From Nocardia asiatica NBRC 100129 (GTDB lineage: Bacteria; Actinomycetota; Actinomycetes; Mycobacteriales; Mycobacteriaceae): a stretch of 45,349 nucleotides of DNA. The notes under the pieces were generated by a model. It saw only the letters and a program-made list of their open reading frames with translations, was not told where the DNA came from and searched no databases. Where the stretch lies: positions 1 through 45,349 of the forward strand of contig NZ_BAFS01000286.1 of the NCBI RefSeq assembly GCF_000308415.1, written 5' to 3'. Numbering within the stretch: position 1 is the first letter of the stretch; every line of letters starts with the position of its first letter. The translations under genes and the position numbers were made by a program. Of this stretch, positions 31,507 to 40,290 are shown one piece after another.

Positions 31507-31875
31507 CGTGTCACCCCGCATCACAGAAGCCGAATTCGGTCGAAACGAGCTTTCGGCGTAGCAACCCGCGCTGGTCGCGCATCCGTGTTCTGGTGTTTGC
31601 GGGGAAAGCGCTGACCTGGCGTAGCGATCGAGGAGCGCTGTGGCGCGCCGGTCGCGTGCTCTGTGCGCCGGGCCGCCGCGCGCGATCGGCGCGCCGGGCC
31701 TGCACGGTGGTATTCGGCATGATTTTCATCGCCGCCGCCCTTTGCAGTCAAAGTTGCAGAAAGGCAACGGTATTCCAACCAGCAGCGAACTAGTCGTACG
31801 CAATGTCCCACTTCGTTCGTACCGGATAACATAGCGTCGTACTCTGAAACCCAGATTTAACAAAAGGACTTGGGT
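31507..31875. other. 369-bp divergent intergenic region before the XRE regulator
   Basis: No gene is supported; short frames here have untypical composition. The half next to the XRE gene is AT-richer and contains TAACAT (31827-31832), a -10 candidate, and three direct TCGTAC hexamers at 31794, 31817 and 31837, spaced 23 and 20 bp, that flank it. These may be binding sites for the XRE protein. Confidence 0.4.
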
Positions 31876-33066
31876 ATGGACGAATCGTCGATCGGAGTGC
31901 GCATCCGCCAGTTCCGCGGCAAGGCGCTGACTCAGCGCCAGCTCGCCGACCAAGCCGGGGTCAGTGTGGATCTGGTGCGCAAACTCGAGCAGGGCGGCCG
32001 TCAGACCGCCTCCATCGCCAGCTTGCAGAAGATCGCGCGGGCCCTGGACGTGGACATCGCCGATCTGATCGGCAAGCGCCACGGCGTGCCGTCCGCCAAT
32101 CCGGACGCGGGCATCGTGGCCATCCGCCGCGCCCTCACGCCGGTCGACGACCTGCTCGGCGAGACCAAGGAAGAGGAAGCGGTCAGTCTCGACGACGGTC
32201 GCCGCGCGGTCGAATACGCCTGGGGCGCCTACTGGTCGGGCCGCTACGAACTGCTGACCTCGATCCTTCCACCCGGCTTGACGCAGCTGCGCGCCACCGT
32301 GCACGCCGCGCGCAACGGCTCGGTCGCGCCCGCCAACGAGTTGCTGGCCAGGATGTACTGGGTCACCGGATGCACGCTGGTGCATCTCGGCCAGACCGAC
32401 CCGGCGTTCCTGGCGATCCGCGAGGCACTCGCCGCCGCCGAGCTGGGCAACGACCCGCTACTGCTGGCCACCATCCGCGGCTCGGTCGCCTGGCAGTTGC
32501 TGGTGCAGGGCCGCTACGACGAGTCGCGCGGCGTCGCGCTGAACGCGGCCGCGAACCTGGAGCCCACCGGCGACGTCACGCCCTCGCACCTGTCCGCCTA
32601 CGGCTCGCTGGTGCTGCAAGGCGCGACCGCGGCGGGCCGCGCACAGGACGTGCACGACGCGATGTCGCTGGTCGAGACGGCGAGCGAGGTCGCGCTGCGG
32701 ATCGGCACGGATCGGCAGGACTACGAGACCTATTTCGGCCCTTCCCAGGTCGTGATGCAGACGGTGGACGTCAACGTGTCCTCCGAGCGCTACCCGGAGG
32801 CGCTGGCCGCCGCCAAGGAAATGCCGGCCAACGGCAGCCTCCCGCAAGCCTCGCGGGCACGCCACCTGGCCGACACGGCGGTCGCGCTCACCCGCACCGG
32901 CCGCCACCAGCGCGCGCTGGACGCGTTGCTGACCGCGGAACGGGTGGGCGGCGCGGACTGGCTGAAATACCAGACGCTGCCCCGTCATATCGTCACCGAG
33001 CTGCTCGACCACGACCGGAAGGTTCCGTTGCGCGCGTTCGCCCGCCGGATCGGGGTCAACACTTAG
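31876..33066 (+). CDS. XRE-family regulator with C-terminal TPR-like helical domain
   Basis: 396 aa. Helix-turn-helix at about 8-60: IRQFRGKALTQRQLADQAGV, then SVDLVRKLEQGGRQTASIAS. The rest, about 90-396, is all-helical with repeated AYWSGRYE-, ALAAAELG- and ALTRTGRHQRALDALL-like units that resemble tetratricopeptide repeats. This resembles actinobacterial regulators in which the TPR part binds a peptide or other ligand. AAAAGGA lies 7 nt before the ATG. Its stop overlaps the stop of the convergent MerR gene (33063-33066). Target genes are unknown; autoregulation via the TCGTAC repeats is possible. Confidence 0.82.
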   Translation: MDESSIGVRIRQFRGKALTQRQLADQAGVSVDLVRKLEQGGRQTASIASLQKIARALDVDIADLIGKRHGVPSANPDAGIVAIRRALTPVDDLLGETKEEEAVSLDDGRRAVEYAWGAYWSGRYELLTSILPPGLTQLRATVHAARNGSVAPANELLARMYWVTGCTLVHLGQTDPAFLAIREALAAAELGNDPLLLATIRGSVAWQLLVQGRYDESRGVALNAAANLEPTGDVTPSHLSAYGSLVLQGATAAGRAQDVHDAMSLVETASEVALRIGTDRQDYETYFGPSQVVMQTVDVNVSSERYPEALAAAKEMPANGSLPQASRARHLADTAVALTRTGRHQRALDALLTAERVGGADWLKYQTLPRHIVTELLDHDRKVPLRAFARRIGVNT

Positions 33067-33431
33067 GTCGCTCGCCGTTCGCCTGCTCGTTCGATCACCT
33101 CGTCCAGCACGTCGCGCGAGCGCACGAGATCGTCGATGGTGCGGGTGATCCGCTCCCGCTCGGTCCGCAGTTCATCGACCAGGGCGGGGGTGGCGTACTC
33201 GTTGGGACCGCCGTCCGCGTCCCGCATGCAGGGCAGGATCCGCGCGATCTTCTTGCTGGTGAGCCCCGCCGCCAGCAGCTCCTGGATGTGGATGACCCGG
33301 TCCACCGCCCGCTCCGGATACTCGCGATGACCGCCGGGTGTGCGATCGGAGGCCAGCATGCCTTGCTGCTCGTAGTAGCGCAGCGACCGCTCGCTCACGC
33401 CGGTGCGCTCGGCGAGTTCTCCGATCCTCAT
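33063..33431 (-). CDS. MerR-family transcriptional regulator
   Basis: 122 aa. The N-terminal winged helix is textbook MerR: MRIGELAERTGVSERSLRYY, then EQQGMLASDRTPGGHREYPE. The dimerisation helix follows (about 80-118, VDELRTERERITRTIDDLV). Only one cysteine is present, which argues against a metal-thiolate sensor and for a small-molecule or redox-independent one. AGGTGG lies just before the ATG. MerR proteins usually activate a divergent or own-operon promoter, but no target gene adjoins the 183-bp region upstream. The stop codons of this gene and the XRE gene overlap tail to tail. Confidence 0.88.
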   Translation of the reverse strand: MRIGELAERTGVSERSLRYYEQQGMLASDRTPGGHREYPERAVDRVIHIQELLAAGLTSKKIARILPCMRDADGGPNEYATPALVDELRTERERITRTIDDLVRSRDVLDEVIERAGERRAT

Positions 33432-33614
33432 GTGCCACCTGGCCTTTCCCGTCCGGGCTCGAACGTACTACGCGCAGCGCGCGAGCACCGGCCCGATCAT
33501 CGCCGAGCAGACGCCGAACCGGCCGGTCGGACCTAGCCGCATCCACCACCACGCGCCCGTCGCGGGCCGACGTACGGTGACCGACGCTCGCCGCGGCGGA
33601 CCGACGCCGTCGGC

Positions 33615-34307
33615 TCAGCGCCCGATCAAGCGCCGCCACTGCGCGATGAACGGATGCTTGGCGGTGACCGAGCCGAATCGCATGCGGCCGTGCACCACCA
33701 GGTGCAGCGGGCCGAGCGGTGGCCCGGTGCGGACCTTGTTGTTCACGCCGGCGCCGATCAGCTCCAGCCCGTTCAGGTCCACCGTGGCCTCGGCGGGCAC
33801 GATGAGGGTGAGCGAACCGCAGAAGTCGTCGACGCGGATCTCCACCACCTGGGTCGACATGATCGCCTCGGTGAAGTCCAGGGTGACCCCGGACATCCAG
33901 TTGTTCAGATACAGCCTGGGCGGCACCTGCCACGGCCCGCGGCGGTTCACCCCGGACATGCGCGAACGGATCACGTTGCCCGCGGGATTCGGACCGGCAA
34001 CCGGATGGGGCCGCGCGGGGAAAGTGGGCGCGGAGTTCACGAACGCCGACCGCGGTGCGGCGGGCTGCCCGACCAGGCGGACGCCGGGCAGATCGATGAG
34101 CACGGCGTTCAGTTCGCCCCGCGTCTTGGCGGCCAGCGCGGTGTCCATCCGCTCGGTGAACTCGCCGAGCGAGAGCATGCCGAGGCCGACCGCGCGCTGC
34201 AACAGCTGACCGACGTGTTCGCGCTCCGCGTCGGACACGCGCAGTTCCCGGTCGCCCACCGCGCCGCCGGAGCCGACCGCATTGGATACCGATTCGGGGC
34301 CGCCCAT
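33615..34307 (-). CDS. DUF1707 protein with LiaF-like C-terminal domain
   Basis: 230 aa, no membrane segment. DUF1707 (about 20-72): ELRVSDAEREHVGQLLQRAV, then GLGMLSLGEFTERMDTALAA. After a Pro-rich linker, the C-terminal part (about 130-225) has the beta-rich pattern of the LiaF/YvqF 'cell-wall-active antibiotic response' domain: SGVTLDFTEAIMSTQVVEIR, SLTLIVPAEATVDLNG, FGSVTAKHP. It lies 72 bp downstream of a response regulator and histidine kinase on the same strand, echoing LiaF-LiaS-LiaR in Firmicutes. It may modulate the kinase (inference). A TAACCT hexamer 7 nt before the ATG suggests its own leaderless promoter. Confidence 0.8.
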   Translation of the reverse strand: MGGPESVSNAVGSGGAVGDRELRVSDAEREHVGQLLQRAVGLGMLSLGEFTERMDTALAAKTRGELNAVLIDLPGVRLVGQPAAPRSAFVNSAPTFPARPHPVAGPNPAGNVIRSRMSGVNRRGPWQVPPRLYLNNWMSGVTLDFTEAIMSTQVVEIRVDDFCGSLTLIVPAEATVDLNGLELIGAGVNNKVRTGPPLGPLHLVVHGRMRFGSVTAKHPFIAQWRRLIGR

Positions 34308-34314
34308 ACGATCG

Positions 34315-34320
34315 AGGTTA
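34315..34320 (-). promoter_or_regulatory. Putative -10 box TAACCT, leaderless layout (minus strand)
   Basis: TAACCT on the minus strand lies 7 nt before the ATG at 34307 and no Shine-Dalgarno intervenes, so the DUF1707 gene may be transcribed separately from the upstream two-component genes. Confidence 0.45.
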
Positions 34321-34379
34321 CCGAGCGCGCGACCGCGGCCGCATCAGGGCGATCCCTGATTCGCGGGTGTTCGCGCGGG

Positions 34380-35045
34380 CTACTCCAGCCCCTGTTCGAT
34401 GGCGTAGCGGGTCAATTCGACCCGGTTCGCCAGCTGCAATTTGCGCAGCGTCGCCTGCACATGGTTCTCCACCGTGCGATGGCTCAGGCCCAGCCGCGCC
34501 GCGATCTGTTTCGCCGACAACCCTTTCGCCACCATCCGCAGAACCTCCGTCTCCCGCTCGGTGAGCGCGGGCCGATGCGGCTCATCCGGTCGCGCGGGCG
34601 CGGTCGCCATCCGCCGGTACTCGCCGAGCACCAAGCCCGCCAGCCCCGGCGTGAACACGGCTTGACCGGCGGCGGTGGCGCGCACGGCATCGATCAGCTC
34701 GGCCGCCGACGCGCTCTTGACCAGGTATCCGGAGGCGCCCGCCTTGATCGCGTCGAGCACGTCGTCGCGTTCGGCCGACGCCGACAGCACCAGCACCCGG
34801 CTCCGCGGTGACACCCGCAGCACCTCGGCGGTGGCCTGGGCCCCGTTGCCGTCGGGCAGTTGCATGTCCATCAGCACCACGTCCGGGCGCACCGCCGCCG
34901 CGCGCCTGGCCGCCGAGCCGACGCCGTCGGCTGTGGCCGTCACCTGGAATCCGGCCTCGGCGAGATCGCGGGAGACGCCGTCCCGCCACATCGGGTGGTC
35001 GTCCACCACCATCACCGAAATGGACTCGGCCGCTCTGTCCGTCAT
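34380..35045 (-). CDS. NarL/LuxR-family response regulator
   Basis: 221 aa. Receiver domain about 9-130: acidic pair D15-D16 (VVDDHP), phosphoacceptor D60 (VVLMDMQLP), K110 (GYLVKSAS). LuxR helix-turn-helix about 155-215: LTERETEVLRMVAKGLSAKQ, then IAARLGLSHRTVENHVQATL. It will be phosphorylated by the kinase encoded 19 bp upstream. The ATG at 35045 is supported by GGGAGG; the longer frame upstream overlaps the kinase gene and lacks the receiver pattern. Related in type to MacR of streptomycetes and LiaR/VraR of Firmicutes. Confidence 0.93.
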   Translation of the reverse strand: MTDRAAESISVMVVDDHPMWRDGVSRDLAEAGFQVTATADGVGSAARRAAAVRPDVVLMDMQLPDGNGAQATAEVLRVSPRSRVLVLSASAERDDVLDAIKAGASGYLVKSASAAELIDAVRATAAGQAVFTPGLAGLVLGEYRRMATAPARPDEPHRPALTERETEVLRMVAKGLSAKQIAARLGLSHRTVENHVQATLRKLQLANRVELTRYAIEQGLE

Positions 35046-35064
35046 TCGCACCTCCCGTCTGCGC

Positions 35065-36258
35065 TCATCTCGGCACCCGGAATTCCCATTCGGTGCCGAA
35101 CCCGACCCCGCCGTCGATCTCGGTGAGCAGGTCCGCGCTGCCGCCCAGGGCCGCGATCCGCCCGACGATGGACCGGGATACCCCCATCCGTCCTTCGGCC
35201 TCCGCCTCGGCCAACCGGCCCGGCGGGATGCCGACGCCGTCGTCGCGCACACTGATCACCAGTTCGTCGCCGGTGTCCTCCAACAACACATATGCTCGCG
35301 CATCCGGCCCGGCGTGCAGCGCCACATTGGACAGCGCCGTGGCCACGGCCGAGGCGATCTCGTTGGCCACCCAGCGGCCGACGCGCACCGGATCGCCCGG
35401 CGTGGACACCGACACCGTGGGAGTGGACTGCGCGGTCAGCAGCGGCCGCAGATCGACCTCGGCTCCGCCCGCGTCCCGGTGATCGGCCTGCTCGGTGATC
35501 AGCACGCGCAGCGCCACCTCCTGCTCACCGGCGCGCAGGGCCAGTTCCTCGGTGGGGCCGCCGATCTCGCTGCCACGGCGTTTGATGTAGCTGAGCACCT
35601 GCAACACCCCGTCGTGCACCTCGCGGGAAAGCCGTTCGCGTTCTTCGGCCGCCGCGGTCAGGCGCACCGCTTGCTCGAGCTGGTCCTGGGCGCGGCGAGC
35701 GGTGTTGGCGGCCAACCCGAGCGCCAGGCCCACCGAGACGAGCACCGGCACCGTCGCGTCCGCCCACACGTCCTCGCCCCACTGATCGCGCACGGTCAAC
35801 GACACCGCGGCGATCAACGCCCCGGACAGCACGCCCGCGAACGGTCCGCGCAGGATCGCCGCCCCGATCACGGCGTTGGTGGCCCACAGCGTGGTCGGCA
35901 GCGTCTGATGGCCGTGGTACCAGCCGTAATCGGCGACCAGCCGGGTGGCGGCCATCAGCCCGATCACGACCACGTGGTCGCCGATCACCACCCAGGTGCG
36001 CAGCCGGGCCACCTCGGGCAGACGCCACTGCGACAGCATGATCGCCGAAGCGCCCGACCACACCGCCATCAGCGCGATGAGCACCCAGCTCAACCGCTGG
36101 TTCGTGTAGTACGGCACCGAGGCGATCTGCTGACCTACCGCGTACAACAGCGTGACCAGCCGCAGCGCCTGCGCGGCCCGCCACAGCGGGGTGGTCGCCA
36201 CGTCGGCCGCGCGCAGCTCAGTCCTTCGCGGTGCCGTCGTCGGCTCGCGCCTCGTCAT
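35065..36258 (-). CDS. DesK/MacS-type sensor histidine kinase
   Basis: 397 aa. About five to six membrane helices in the first 185 residues (for example LSWVLIALMAVWSGASAIML and VVIGDHVVVIGLMAATRLVA), then HisKA_3 dimerisation with the phospho-acceptor H215 in ERLSREVHDGVLQVLSY, and a HATPase domain with N box SAVATALSNVALHAG and G boxes DDGVGIPPG and GRMGVS. The intramembrane-sensing layout matches MacS-like kinases, with little extracytoplasmic sequence. The start overlaps the 3' end of the AI-2E gene by 41 bp; AAGGCGG precedes the ATG. The kinase and regulator form an operon with it. The stimulus is probably envelope or membrane stress (inference from class and LiaF-like neighbour). Confidence 0.92.
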   Translation of the reverse strand: MTRREPTTAPRRTELRAADVATTPLWRAAQALRLVTLLYAVGQQIASVPYYTNQRLSWVLIALMAVWSGASAIMLSQWRLPEVARLRTWVVIGDHVVVIGLMAATRLVADYGWYHGHQTLPTTLWATNAVIGAAILRGPFAGVLSGALIAAVSLTVRDQWGEDVWADATVPVLVSVGLALGLAANTARRAQDQLEQAVRLTAAAEERERLSREVHDGVLQVLSYIKRRGSEIGGPTEELALRAGEQEVALRVLITEQADHRDAGGAEVDLRPLLTAQSTPTVSVSTPGDPVRVGRWVANEIASAVATALSNVALHAGPDARAYVLLEDTGDELVISVRDDGVGIPPGRLAEAEAEGRMGVSRSIVGRIAALGGSADLLTEIDGGVGFGTEWEFRVPR

Positions 36259-37576
36259 CGAGTTCCGCCTTCTTCTGCGCCGCCCGTTTCCGCGTCGCCT
36301 CCATCAGGGTCGCGGCCACGTCGAACCGGCCGGGATCGGGTCGATCGGGTTCGGCCGCGTACAGCCCGTGATGCTCCTCGCCGGTCCGCAGTTCTTCGTA
36401 CAGCTCCTCCGGAGCCTCCAGCAGCGATCTGATCGCCGTGTTCATCACCGCGACGAACGGCACCGCGAGCAGACCGCCCGCGATCCCGCCGATCACGATG
36501 CCCGCCGTGATGGCCAGCACCACGGCGAGCGGATGGATGCTCACCGCCCGGCCGAGCAGCAGCGGTTGCAGCACGTGGCCCTCGAGCTGCATGACCGCGA
36601 TGATGATGCCGAGCACGATCAGCGCGGTGACCAGCCCTTTGGTCACCAGCGCGATGAACACCGCGATGAACCCGGCGAGAAAGGCGCCGATGATCGGGAT
36701 GAACGCGCCGATGAACACCAGCGAAGCCAGCGGAAGCGCCAAGGGCACCCCGAGAATGGCCAGTCCGGCGCCGATGCCGATGGCGTCCACCGCGGCGACC
36801 ACGACGGTCGCGCGGACGAATCCGACCAGCGTGCCGAACCCGAGTCGCCCGGCGGTGCGCACCCGCTCCCGGTGGTCGGTGGGCACGATCCTGGTGACGA
36901 ACTCCCAGATCTGGTCACCGCCGTAGAGGAAGAAGATCAGGATGAACAGCGTCAGGAACGCGCCGGTGAGCAGTTCGCCGATCACCGTGGCCGTGGTGAG
37001 CGCTCCACTGGTCAAGCCCTCCTGATTGGACTGGATCGCCTTGACGATGGCATCGCCCGCATTGCGGATCTGCTCGTTGCTCAGATGCAGCCTGCCGTTG
37101 ATCAGCCAGTCCTGGATCTGATGGATGCTGTCGGTGAACTTGTTCGACAACTGCGGCACACCGGCGACGAACTGTTCGACGACGAACGTCATGATGCCCG
37201 CGACCACGCCGATCGACCCGACCAGCGCCACGAAGACACCCACCGCGCGCGGCACGCCCAAGCGCTGCATCCAATCCACCAGCGGTGCGAGCAGCGCCGC
37301 CGCCAGCAGCGCGATGGCGAGCGGAATGACCACGGTCGCCAGCTTCTGCACGATCGCGGTGATCGCGATCGCCAGCGCGAACAGCACGAGCAGCCGCCAG
37401 CCCCACTCCGCCGACACCCGGACGACCGGGTGCACCGTCTCCGCGGCGGGCCGGGCCAGCGTGATTCTCCGCTCTGGACTTGACTTCGGGTCGGTCACCT
37501 CGGTGAGCCTATCCGGCTCGGCCGAACCCTGTCCGCGATCAGCGTCGGCGCGACCGGCGGCCAGCGCCGCGGACAT
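36218..37576 (-). CDS. AI-2E family (UPF0118) transporter-like membrane protein, Rv0205-like
   Basis: 452 aa. About eight membrane helices with the family order: two to three N-terminal helices, a soluble helical segment (about 130-210, QFVAGVPQLSNKFTDSIHQI onward), then five further helices, including the signature PIIGAFLAGFIAV and GHVLQPLLLGRAVSIHP. Some family members export signals or act as Na+/H+ exchangers; this one has an unknown substrate. Rv0205 occupies the similar position near mmpL3. A charged C-terminal tail of about 60 aa is rich in Arg, Lys, Glu, Asp. The ATG at 37576 has no ribosome binding site; a GTG at 37498 (VTDPKSS) is an alternative. Divergent from the cyclase gene. 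Confidence 0.87.
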   Translation of the reverse strand: MSAALAAGRADADRGQGSAEPDRLTEVTDPKSSPERRITLARPAAETVHPVVRVSAEWGWRLLVLFALAIAITAIVQKLATVVIPLAIALLAAALLAPLVDWMQRLGVPRAVGVFVALVGSIGVVAGIMTFVVEQFVAGVPQLSNKFTDSIHQIQDWLINGRLHLSNEQIRNAGDAIVKAIQSNQEGLTSGALTTATVIGELLTGAFLTLFILIFFLYGGDQIWEFVTRIVPTDHRERVRTAGRLGFGTLVGFVRATVVVAAVDAIGIGAGLAILGVPLALPLASLVFIGAFIPIIGAFLAGFIAVFIALVTKGLVTALIVLGIIIAVMQLEGHVLQPLLLGRAVSIHPLAVVLAITAGIVIGGIAGGLLAVPFVAVMNTAIRSLLEAPEELYEELRTGEEHHGLYAAEPDRPDPGRFDVAATLMEATRKRAAQKKAELDDEARADDGTAKD

Positions 37577-37595
37577 GCCGACATGATCGAAACGC

Positions 37596-37601
37596 TAGAT
37601 T
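37596..37601 (+). promoter_or_regulatory. Putative -10 box TAGATT, leaderless layout
   Basis: TAGATT lies 7 nt before the GTG at 37609. No Shine-Dalgarno precedes that GTG. This also argues against the TTG at 37600 as start. Confidence 0.45.
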
Positions 37602-37608
37602 GGACCCC

Positions 37609-39162
37609 GTGTCGGCGCCTCTGGAAGCGGTCAAACAGACCATGCGAACGCGCTGGCCGCTGTACCTGACATCGATGCTGCTGGCGAACGCTTTCGGCGC
37701 GGTTCTGGTGTGGGCCTTCATCCAGTACGGGCTACCCGTCCCCGAGGGCGAGCCCTCCGGTGCCAGGCGCACCGGCCTGCTGATCCCGGCCGTGGTGTTC
37801 GTGGCGGGCGGCTTGCTCAGCATGGCCGCGTCCGCGCTGATGCTGCGCCCGGTGATGCGCTGGCAGATGCGCGGCGGACCGCCGAGCCGCCAGGAGCAGA
37901 TGGCCGCGCTGCACGCACCGCTGCGCCAGGCGATCCTGCATCTGGCGCTGTGGCTGATCGGCGGTGCCGTGCTGGCCGCGCTGATCATCAGGGACACGCC
38001 CGCGCTGGCCGGCGCGGTCATCGTCACCGAATGCATGGCCGCGACGATCGTGTTCGGTTTCACCTACATGCTGGGCGAACGCATCCTGCGGCCGGTCGCG
38101 GCCCAGGCGCTCACCGAGGGCACCTTCGACCACACCCTCACCCCTGGCGTCGGCACCAGGATGGCGATGACCTGGGGCATGGGCACCTTCGCCCCCACCA
38201 TCGCCATCGTGCTGCTGTGCGTCACCCAGATCTCCTCGGACGTGAAATTCTCCGCGCAGTCGCTGGCCATCTCCATCCTGCTGCTGTGCGGCGTGGTGAT
38301 CATGCAGGCGCTCGCGCTGTCCATGCTCACCGGCTCGAGCATCTCCGACCCGGTGCGCCAGCTCAGTCAAGCCATCGACCGGGTGCAGGCCGGGGCGCGC
38401 GACGTGCAGGTCGAGGTCTTCGACGGCAGCGAGATCGGCCTGCTGCAGGTCGGCTTCAACCGGATGATGGAGGAGGCGGCCAAGCGCCGCCAGCTGCAGG
38501 AGTTGTTCGGCCAGCACGTCGGCGAGGAGGTCGCGCAGCGGGCGCTGGACTACGGCACCGAACTCGGCGGTGAGACCCGCTTCGTCGCGGTGCTGTTCGT
38601 CGACATGGTCGGCTCCACCGCCACCGCCGCGGAGCGGCCGCCCACCGAGGTGGTGAGCCTGCTCAACGAGTTCTTCCGCATCGTGGTGGACGTGATCGAC
38701 CGGCACCACGGCTTCGTGAACAAGTTCGTCGGCGATGCGGCGCTGGCCATCTTCGGCGCCCCGCTGGACCGGCCGGACGCGCCGACCGCCGCGCTCGCCG
38801 CCGCGCGCGAACTGCGCGAGACCCTCCGGGAGGTGCCCGGCCTCGATATCGGCATCGGCGTCTCCGCCGGCTTGGCCGTCGCGGGAAACATCGGCGCCGC
38901 CAACCGCTTCGAGTACACGGTGATCGGAGATCCGGTCAACGAGGCGTCCCGGCTCACCGAACTGGCCAAAGAACGTCCCGGACGGACGCTTGCCTCGGGC
39001 AGCGCGCTGTATTTCGCCGAGGAAAGCGAGCAGGAGCAGTGGGAGACCGGCGACGAGGTGCAACTGCGCGGCAGACGCAGGAAAACGCTGCTGGCCTGGC
39101 CACGAGAACGGGCCGACGCGGCCGACGATACCGATGTCGAAACGGCGCGTTCGTTAGGCTGA
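37609..39162 (+). CDS. Membrane-bound class III adenylate cyclase with HAMP domain
   Basis: 517 aa. Six membrane helices (about 15-235), HAMP domain (about 240-295, SSISDPVRQLSQAIDRVQAG) and catalytic domain (about 322-500). Metal ligands D332 (LFVDMVGST) and D376 (KFVGDAALA), substrate-specifying K372 and D441, and transition-state N444 and R448 (GDPVNEASR) are all present, so an active ATP-to-cAMP enzyme working as a homodimer is expected. This architecture matches the mycobacterial Rv1318c-Rv1320c/Rv3645 group. The GTG at 37609 was chosen over TTG 37600 because TAGATT stands 7 nt before it in leaderless spacing. The stop is 4 bp before the next gene's start. Confidence 0.9.
   Translation: MSAPLEAVKQTMRTRWPLYLTSMLLANAFGAVLVWAFIQYGLPVPEGEPSGARRTGLLIPAVVFVAGGLLSMAASALMLRPVMRWQMRGGPPSRQEQMAALHAPLRQAILHLALWLIGGAVLAALIIRDTPALAGAVIVTECMAATIVFGFTYMLGERILRPVAAQALTEGTFDHTLTPGVGTRMAMTWGMGTFAPTIAIVLLCVTQISSDVKFSAQSLAISILLLCGVVIMQALALSMLTGSSISDPVRQLSQAIDRVQAGARDVQVEVFDGSEIGLLQVGFNRMMEEAAKRRQLQELFGQHVGEEVAQRALDYGTELGGETRFVAVLFVDMVGSTATAAERPPTEVVSLLNEFFRIVVDVIDRHHGFVNKFVGDAALAIFGAPLDRPDAPTAALAAARELRETLREVPGLDIGIGVSAGLAVAGNIGAANRFEYTVIGDPVNEASRLTELAKERPGRTLASGSALYFAEESEQEQWETGDEVQLRGRRRKTLLAWPRERADAADDTDVETARSLG
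39155..39160 (+). promoter_or_regulatory. Putative -10 box TAGGCT within the end of the cyclase gene
   Basis: TAGGCT lies 6 nt before the GTG at 39167 and overlaps the last codon and stop of the cyclase gene. No Shine-Dalgarno is present. The UPF0104 gene may thus have its own leaderless promoter besides read-through. Confidence 0.4.
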
Positions 39163-39166
39163 CGGC

Positions 39167-40255
39167 GTGACGGCCGACGGGGAATTGGCAGGAGATCCTG
39201 CGCCGCCGCCCACGGCGGGTTCCCGCCGTGGCAGATTCCGTTGGCTGAAATGGGTGCTGGGCGCGGCCCTGCTGGCCGTGCTGATCGCCGAGGGCGTGTA
39301 TCTGTGGCCGCGCCTGCACGAATCCTGGCGCGAACTCACCGAGATCCACTGGGGCTGGCTCGCGGGCGCGATCTGGCTGCAGGCGGTGTCGATGAGCGGC
39401 TTCGCCAGGGTGCAGAAACAACTGCTCAGCGCGGGCGGCGTCGCGGTGAGTCAGCGCAGGTCCGTCGCGGTGGTCTACGGCGCGACGGCGATGTCGGTGA
39501 CGTTGCCCGCGGGCCAGGTGTTCTCCACCGCGTTCACCTATCGGCAGACCAGGCGCTGGGGCGCCAGTCCCATCGTCGCCTCCTGGCAGCTGGTGTTCTC
39601 CGGCGTGGTCGCCGCGGCGGGCCTGGCCCTGCTCGGCGTCGGAGGCACACTGCTGGCGGGCGGGCGAATCGGCCCGCTGAAGCTGGTCCTGTCGCTGGCC
39701 GCCGTCGTCGCCCTGGTGTGGGCGGGCAATCACGTCTCGCGCAATCCCGGTTCGCTCGAGGCGTTACTGCGCAAACTGCTCGCGCTGGCCAACCGGCTGC
39801 GCAAACGCCCGCCCGACCACGCTGTGAACAAGATCGCCGACGTGCTCGCCCAACTGGAGTCGGTGGAACTCGGCAAGCGCGACGGCGTCCTGGTCACGCT
39901 GTGGGCGCTGGTGCACCGTTTCGCCGACGTGGCCTGTCTCGGCGCGGCGTGTTACGCGGTCGGCGCCGATCCACGCATCGCGGGCCTGCTGCTGGCGTTC
40001 GCCGTCGGCAAGGCGGTCGGATCGATCCCCTTCGCGCCGGGCGGCATCGTCTACGTCGACGCGACGCTGATCTACGGTCTCACCGCCGCCGCGGGCCTGC
40101 CCGCCGCGCAGGCGGTCGCCGCGGCGTTCGTCTATCGGATGGTGAGCTTCATCCTGGTGGCGATCGTCGGCTGGATCCTGTTCCTGTTCCTGTTCCGCAC
40201 ACCGCAGGCCGACGACGCGGAGTTCGAGAAGGAGTTCGAGCAGCGGCGGCTGTGA
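39167..40255 (+). CDS. UPF0104 / lysylphosphatidylglycerol-synthase-TM family membrane protein (Rv0204c-like)
   Basis: 362 aa with about eight membrane helices. Family hallmarks are YGATAMSVTLPAGQVFSTAF after the third helix and AFAVGKAVGSIPFAPGGIVY, then YVDATLIYGLTAAAG, near the end. This family (AglD/MprF flippase-like part) is linked to flipping or transferring lipid-linked molecules; here a lipid or polyprenyl-phosphate sugar flippase role is only a guess. The N-terminal 25 residues are Pro/Arg-rich and cytoplasmic. The gene lies 4 bp after the cyclase stop. In M. tuberculosis Rv0204c lies next to Rv0205 and mmpL3, matching the wider neighbourhood. Confidence 0.85.
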   Translation: MTADGELAGDPAPPPTAGSRRGRFRWLKWVLGAALLAVLIAEGVYLWPRLHESWRELTEIHWGWLAGAIWLQAVSMSGFARVQKQLLSAGGVAVSQRRSVAVVYGATAMSVTLPAGQVFSTAFTYRQTRRWGASPIVASWQLVFSGVVAAAGLALLGVGGTLLAGGRIGPLKLVLSLAAVVALVWAGNHVSRNPGSLEALLRKLLALANRLRKRPPDHAVNKIADVLAQLESVELGKRDGVLVTLWALVHRFADVACLGAACYAVGADPRIAGLLLAFAVGKAVGSIPFAPGGIVYVDATLIYGLTAAAGLPAAQAVAAAFVYRMVSFILVAIVGWILFLFLFRTPQADDAEFEKEFEQRRL

Positions 40256-40277
40256 CGCCGCCGCCTCCGGGCCCGGT

Positions 40278-40283
40278 TACGCT
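40278..40283 (+). promoter_or_regulatory. Putative -10 box TACGCT, leaderless layout
   Basis: TACGCT lies 7 nt before the GTG at 40291, with no Shine-Dalgarno. Confidence 0.4.
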
Positions 40284-40290
40284 GGCCCGC

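Noticed and set aside
31511..31729. 72-aa minus-strand frame upstream of the hypothetical gene
   Set aside because: No ribosome binding site, overlaps the start of the better-supported gene, Arg-rich without structure.
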